DNA of 64,000 nt from Streptomyces mutabilis (GTDB taxonomy: Bacteria; Actinomycetota; Actinomycetes; Streptomycetales; Streptomycetaceae), in the NCBI RefSeq assembly GCF_014649815.1, contig NZ_BMTT01000002.1, forward strand, positions 558,001 to 622,000. Direction: 5' to 3'. Positions within the stretch are counted from its first letter, which is position 1. Each line of letters starts with the position of its first letter. The translations under genes were made by a program, and so were the position numbers. Under the pieces are notes generated by a model. That model ran no database searches. It saw only the letters and a list, made by a program, of their open reading frames with translations, and was not told the DNA's origin. Shown here in pieces: positions 61,589 to 64,000 of the stretch.

Positions 61589-62239
61589 TCACGTCTCCGA
61601 CTTGCCGGAGGAGTCCTTGAGGTAGGGCTCCAGCATCTTGCGGAGCTTCTCCTCGCTGAGCGCCTGGAGGGTGCGCGCGGCGACCTTGCCCTCCCGGTCG
61701 ATGATCAGCGTCGAGGGGATGGCCTGCGGGTTGAGGGTGCCCTTCTCGAAGCGGAGCATCAGCTTGCCGGTCGGGTCGTACAGGCTCGGGTAGCTCACCC
61801 CGAACTCCTCCTCGAAGGCCTTCGCCGGGCCGGTGGAGGTGTCGCGGGTGTTGATGCCGACGAACTGGACGCCCTGGTCCTTGACGTCCTGGTAGACCTT
61901 CTCGAAGTTCTTGGCCTCGGCCCGGCAGGGCGGGCACCAGGAGCCCCACACGTTGAGGACGACGACCTTGCCCTTGTAGTCGTCGACGTCGAGGTGTCCG
62001 CCGTCGACGGTCTTGCCGGACAGGTCGGGGGCGTCGGCCCGCTCGCCCTTCTTGGCGGTGGAGATCCCGTCGGCGCCCGTGACGAAGCCGGTCTGGCCGC
62101 CGCCGCCCGAGGTGCCGCCGGAGCCGCACGCGGACACGAGCAGTGCTGAGACTGCCACGCCGGCGGCAAGGGCGGCGCGACGGCGGACGCGGACGGCGGT
62201 GCGGGTCGAGCGCAGGGGGGCGCGGCTGGCGGCACTCAT
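61589..62239 (-). CDS. resA: TlpA/ResA-like thioredoxin lipoprotein
   Basis: 216 residues from ATG. Signal peptide ends in the lipobox LLVSAC (Cys38). Thioredoxin domain with VVVLNVWGSWCPPCRAEAKN (active Cys102 and Cys105) and the cis-Pro region QAIPSTLIIDREG. One base separates it from ccdA. It reduces the CxxCH of apocytochrome c outside the cell. Confidence 0.95.
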   Translation of the reverse strand: MSAASRAPLRSTRTAVRVRRRAALAAGVAVSALLVSACGSGGTSGGGGQTGFVTGADGISTAKKGERADAPDLSGKTVDGGHLDVDDYKGKVVVLNVWGSWCPPCRAEAKNFEKVYQDVKDQGVQFVGINTRDTSTGPAKAFEEEFGVSYPSLYDPTGKLMLRFEKGTLNPQAIPSTLIIDREGKVAARTLQALSEEKLRKMLEPYLKDSSGKSET

Positions 62240-62305
62240 GTGAAAAGTTTCGCATGTCCGTTCCGGGGATCTTGCGCACCCCCCTCACGGGCGGAAACCC
62301 GCATT

Positions 62306-63607
62306 TCAGGCAGCCTTTCCGGTGGGTGTCGAGGAGCCGGCGCCGACGTCCCTCAGGAAGGCGTTCCAGCCGCCGGGCGGCCGCTGCCCCACCTCGACAC
62401 TCCGGAGCTTGGCCAGCACCTCCGGCTCCTGCACGTCCAGCCAGTCGGTGAACTGGCGGAAGGAGACGAGCCGGACGTCCTCGCCCTTCTCCTTCTCCCT
62501 GGCGATGTGCTCGATGACGTTCTCGACGGCGTCCATGTAGATGCCGCCGTTCCACTCCTCGAAGTGGTTGCCGATGAAGAACGGCGCCCGGTTCGTCTCG
62601 TATGCCCGCTTGAAGCCGGATATGTAGGCGTTTGTGGCCTGCTCGCGCCAGCCCGGGTAGTTGTGGGCGGGCGCCTTGGTGGAGTTGACGGACTGGTTGG
62701 CGAGGATGTTGTAGTCCATCGAGAGCACCTCGAAGGAGTGCCCGGGGAAAGGCATCTGCTGGAGCGGCAGGTCCCAGATCCCGTCCTTCTTCGCCGGCCA
62801 CACCTGACGGCCGCCGGGCGAGGAGGCGTCGTAGCGCCAGCCGAGCTCGCGGGCGGTGGGCAGCAGGTTGTCCTGGCCGAGGAGGCAGGGCGTGCGACCG
62901 CCGACCAGTTCCTTGCCGTAGTCGAAGGGCAGGGCGGGCAGGTCGGTCCAGCCGGTGTTGGTCCGCCACTCCTTCACGAAGGACTTCGCCTGGTCGATCT
63001 CGCTGCGCCACTGCGCGGGCGTCCAGTTGCCGACCGTACCGCCGCCGCCGCAGAAGTGCCCGTTGAAGTGGGTGCCGATCTCGTGGCCGTCCAGCCAGGC
63101 CCGGCGGACGTTGGCGAGGGTGTCCTTGATGTGGCCGTCGGTGAGGTAGCCGATGTCCGAGGCGCCGCGCGGGTTGTTCGGCGGGTCGTAGAGGCGCTTC
63201 TTCGACTCGGGCAGCAGGTACAGCCCGGAGAGGAAGAAGGTCATGTGCGCGCCGTGCTCCTGGGCGAGGTCGAGGAAGCGCGGGAAGAGCCCGTTGCCGA
63301 CCTCGCCCGCACCGTCCCAGGAGAAGACGACGAACTGCGGCGGCGTCTGACCCGGCTCCAGCGGCACGGGCGCGTCCGGCTGGTGGGGCTGCTTGCCGGT
63401 GTACGACGTCGAGCCGTCGCCGATGGGCTTCGCGGGGGCCTCGTCGCCGCCGGAAGACGAGGGCTTCCCGGAACCCCCGGCCGGGTGCGGGCCGTCCGAC
63501 GCCGCGTGGGAGCCGGTACCGCAGCCCGCGAGCCCGACGGCGGCCGCGGCGCCAGCGCCGAGTCCGAGCATCCCCCTGCGGGTGAGAGTGCGGGTGGAAG
63601 TGCGCAT
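62306..63607 (-). CDS. Lipid-anchored polysaccharide-deacetylase-like protein
   Basis: 433 residues from ATG 63607 with GAGG six bases before it. The start TLTRRGMLGLGAGAAAA then GLAGC is a twin-arginine-like signal followed by a lipobox (Cys at about 29). NodB-like body: FVVFSWDGAGE (first Asp of a TFDDG-type motif), HEIGTHFNGHF (metal-binding His pair) and later FFIGNHFEEWNG. Probably acts on cell-wall or exopolysaccharide at the outer membrane face; activity not certain because the DD motif is WDG. Confidence 0.8.
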   Translation of the reverse strand: MRTSTRTLTRRGMLGLGAGAAAAVGLAGCGTGSHAASDGPHPAGGSGKPSSSGGDEAPAKPIGDGSTSYTGKQPHQPDAPVPLEPGQTPPQFVVFSWDGAGEVGNGLFPRFLDLAQEHGAHMTFFLSGLYLLPESKKRLYDPPNNPRGASDIGYLTDGHIKDTLANVRRAWLDGHEIGTHFNGHFCGGGGTVGNWTPAQWRSEIDQAKSFVKEWRTNTGWTDLPALPFDYGKELVGGRTPCLLGQDNLLPTARELGWRYDASSPGGRQVWPAKKDGIWDLPLQQMPFPGHSFEVLSMDYNILANQSVNSTKAPAHNYPGWREQATNAYISGFKRAYETNRAPFFIGNHFEEWNGGIYMDAVENVIEHIAREKEKGEDVRLVSFRQFTDWLDVQEPEVLAKLRSVEVGQRPPGGWNAFLRDVGAGSSTPTGKAA

Positions 63608-63615
63608 CGCAACCT

Positions 63616-63664
63616 CGTTCGTCACGTCCTCTGGTGGTCACTCAGTCAGAGGACGTGACGAACG
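63616..63664. terminator. 18-bp hairpin upstream of the deacetylase gene
   Basis: Perfect 18-base arms CGTTCGTCACGTCCTCTG (63616-63633) and CAGAGGACGTGACGAACG (63647-63664) with a 13-base loop. It ends transcripts of the leftward phosphatase gene, but its near arm lies 9 bases from the deacetylase ATG and touches its ribosome site. Confidence 0.8.
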
Positions 63665-63748
63665 TGCGCGTTCCGGAAATACGTGCGGATTCCGTAACGA
63701 GCGTCACATGCCGCCGGGTCTTACGGCGGACCGGTGGGGCCGCCGCCC

Positions 63749-64000
63749 TCAGGCACCGTACGCCTTGCCCTGCCCCTTGGCCGGCTTGGCGCCGGCGAGG
63801 AGGTGGGGTGGGACGAGGTCGCGGGCGGGCTCGGTGTAGCCGACGGAGACGATGCGGTCGCCCCGGTAGGTGAACGTCGTCAGGGACGCCAGCGTGCACT
63901 GCCGCTTGCGCGGGTCGTGCCACAGCCGCCGCCGCTCGACGTACGAGCGCAGGATCCAGATCGGCAGCTGATGGCTGACGACCACGGCCTCGTGCCCGCG
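63749..64000 (-). CDS. Histidine phosphatase family protein, C-terminal part (cut by right edge)
   Basis: 84 codons to the window edge. GHEAVVVSHQLPIW is the second His motif of the phosphoglycerate-mutase-like family, followed by LRSYVERRRLWHDPRKRQC and a strand-rich end. The first RHG motif lies outside the window. Substrate unknown. In Streptomyces this gene commonly heads the cytochrome c biogenesis region. Confidence 0.85.
   Translation of the reverse strand, partial: RGHEAVVVSHQLPIWILRSYVERRRLWHDPRKRQCTLASLTTFTYRGDRIVSVGYTEPARDLVPPHLLAGAKPAKGQGKAYGA

Noticed and set aside
59038-61620. 860-codon open frame antisense to the resB-ccdA genes
   Set aside because: The minus-strand genes have clear haem and redox motifs; the plus-strand product is Gly/Val/Glu-rich with no recognisable domain.

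Overview
The window is high-GC actinobacterial chromosome, almost certainly Streptomyces. Support comes from dense GC-rich third codon positions, many GTG starts and 4-base start/stop overlaps, the futalosine menaquinone genes (mqnA, mqnE, mqnP, mqnL), an XRE/DUF397 pair, a Tad pilus operon next to a type VII secretion ATPase, and a resABC-type cytochrome c biogenesis operon. From memory the backbone order (Tad, EccC, kinase, mqnA, cold shock, fadD, thiolase, mqnE to mqnL, ResC/ResB/CcdA/ResA) matches the S. coelicolor SCO447x-SCO453x region; no search was run.

Layout. 1-1004: N-terminal part of a LysM membrane protein running off the left edge. 1.3-10.7 kb: an accessory island bracketed by two inverted copies of a lipoprotein/secreted-protein gene pair. 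It holds an anti-sigma-like ATPase, an XRE/DUF397 pair, a WXG-type polymorphic toxin with a C-terminal His/Cys protease-like domain, its likely immunity gene, a second WXG-like protein and two DUF4279 proteins. 10.7-17.3 kb: one leftward Tad/Flp pilus operon (CpaB-like, TadZ, TadA, TadB, TadC, Flp prepilin, three TadE/TadG-like minor pilins). 17.8-30.1 kb: type VII secretion neighbourhood (membrane protein, lipoprotein, WXG100-like proteins, a WXG scaffold protein, the triple-ATPase EccC) and a Ser/Thr kinase gene broken by two compensating frameshifts.

30.2-48.7 kb is mostly metabolism: mqnA, a cold-shock gene with a long leader, a methyltransferase, fadD, a thiolase divergent from a fabG4/htdX-like pair (the fadA2-fabG4-htdX arrangement of mycobacteria), two TetR genes, a quinone-reductase-like gene behind a perfect 19-bp palindrome, a DAACS symporter preceded by a 33-codon cysteine-containing leader peptide, a GNAT, udgX, then mqnE, an Lrp/AsnC regulator, ubiX, mqnP and mqnL.

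48.8-57.8 kb is accessory again. Two homologous two-gene units (49167-50005 and 53791-54782) each pair a DUF6232-type membrane protein with a small soluble protein. The same glycine/asparagine-rich motif ends the membrane protein and begins the soluble one, the layout expected of a homotypic (amyloid-type) signalling pair. Between them lie a RICIN protein, a kinase-LamG receptor, a VOC protein and a double-headed MerR regulator. After them come an orphan condensation-domain protein and an anti-sigma/ECF sigma pair.

57.9-62.2 kb: cytochrome c biogenesis operon ccsB-resB-ccdA-tlpA (transcribed leftward from tlpA). 62.3-64 kb: a lipid-anchored polysaccharide-deacetylase-like protein and a partial histidine phosphatase. 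No rRNA, tRNA, CRISPR array, insertion sequence or integrase was recognised.
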